Both the position numbers and the translations under genes were made by a program. The notes beneath the pieces were generated by a model. The model did not search any database. It worked only from the letters and a program-made list of their open reading frames with translations, and was not told the DNA's origin. A DNA stretch of 64,000 bases from Micrasema longulum (lineage: Eukaryota; Arthropoda; Insecta; Trichoptera; Brachycentridae): assembly GCA_022494885.1 (NCBI GenBank), contig JAGVSM010002666.1, forward strand, positions 62,001 through 126,000, given 5' to 3'. Below are positions 63,361 through 64,000 of the stretch, piece after piece (within the stretch, counting starts at the first letter, position 1; the number at the start of each line of letters is the position of its first letter).

Positions 63361-64000
63361 TCTATATATAAAAGGTCTTGTTTGTATGTGTGTTTTCAAT
63401 TAACTGAATAACCACTGGACCGATTTACGTGCGGTTTTCAGTGAAATGTAGATCTTTGCCACGAGCATATTTATTACGATTAAAAACATTAATTTATTAA
63501 GTAGAAAAAAGTAAGAGGTCTTAATGTTTTTGTATCCATCACCAAGGTTGCATTTGACGAGAATGCATACAATAAAAAATTAGGAAGATGTTATTTTTTA
63601 GTATTTAAAAAAAAGTTTGTTATTGAATGTTTACAAACAACATTCGTTTTTTCCTTTAATTCCTTAGAATTTCTACCCATTTGTTTCTTTTTACTGGATT
63701 TTCGGTAATTTAAAAATAATATTAACTGACATTCGATATTTTTTTGAGAAACGCATTCCTTAATATAACGCACCACTGTAAGTAAGAAAAGCAGAGTTTG
63801 ACGTTTGTGAAAAGATATATTTGAAAATTAATTATTTGAATTGATGGAATTCAACCATAAACAAGTACATAAGAATCTACTAAAATTCAATATTCTACAA
63901 ATATTTTTTTTTTTAGTTTTGGAATTCAATCATAAACAAGAACCTAAGTACCTACTTACAAATGAAAAGTTATAATAAATTTTTTACTTTTATCAAAACA
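63361..64000 (+). mobile_element. Helitron, 5' part, cut by the window end
   Basis: Begins TCTATATATAAAAGGTCTTG, then TTCAATTAACTGAATAACCACTGGACCG and GTGCGGTTTTCAGTGAAATG, matching 54887 onward. Internal blocks (GAATGTTTACAAACAACATTC, GTAAGAAAAGCAGAG, ATAAACAAGTAC) follow in the same order as in 54887-56053. The last part has a ~36-bp block twice (63845 and 63920). The 3' end would lie beyond 64000. Confidence 0.82.

Overview
The window looks like AT-rich insect intergenic (or very long intronic) DNA built almost entirely of decayed transposable elements. I found no intact host gene, no rRNA, no functional tRNA gene, no CRISPR and no prokaryotic operon. The insect reading rests on several signs. 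There are many non-LTR retrotransposon (LINE) 3' fragments with Jockey-like and RTE-like protein signatures. There are tRNA-derived SINEs, Helitrons of the kind ending in GTCTGTCGGGTCCGCTAGT, Tc1/mariner debris and a short TTAGG-like run near 3300. The order cannot be fixed from the sequence alone.

Layout. 1-2500: a LINE tail, a palindromic repeat, an RTE-like LINE relic and a complete tRNA-headed SINE. 2500-6500: a MITE-like element with an internal duplication, a telomere-like run, and two LINE 3' ends facing each other. 6500-7300: a 710-bp element with ~36-bp terminal inverted repeats carrying a LINE fragment. 7800-18400: mostly a ~380-bp dispersed family (called P here) between LINE tails. 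20-28 kb: the best LINE (22.1-24.25 kb, Jockey-like), SINEs, a Tc1/mariner relic and RTE-like tails. 31-35 kb: a dense cluster of hairpins and MITEs, two of which abut and share one TA. 37-45 kb: LINE 3' fragments on both strands. 47.7-48.7 kb: a rearranged P cluster. 49-59 kb: Helitrons, one interrupted by an element with 73-bp perfect inverted repeats, and one holding an (ATTTAATG-type) 8-bp microsatellite. 59-64 kb: another MITE, an RTE-like tail, a three-copy P cluster with a 382-bp period, and a Helitron running off the end.

The least explained component is family P: about 20 tracts, unit 380-390 bp, in both orientations, often head-to-head, with a conserved 15-bp palindrome (TTACACA-N-TGTGTAA) and no coding capacity. 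A second theme is that several unrelated LINE families here end in short 3' hairpins whose stems differ in sequence but keep pairing. All family names with a single letter (P, Q, R, alpha, beta and so on) are local labels for this window, not database names.
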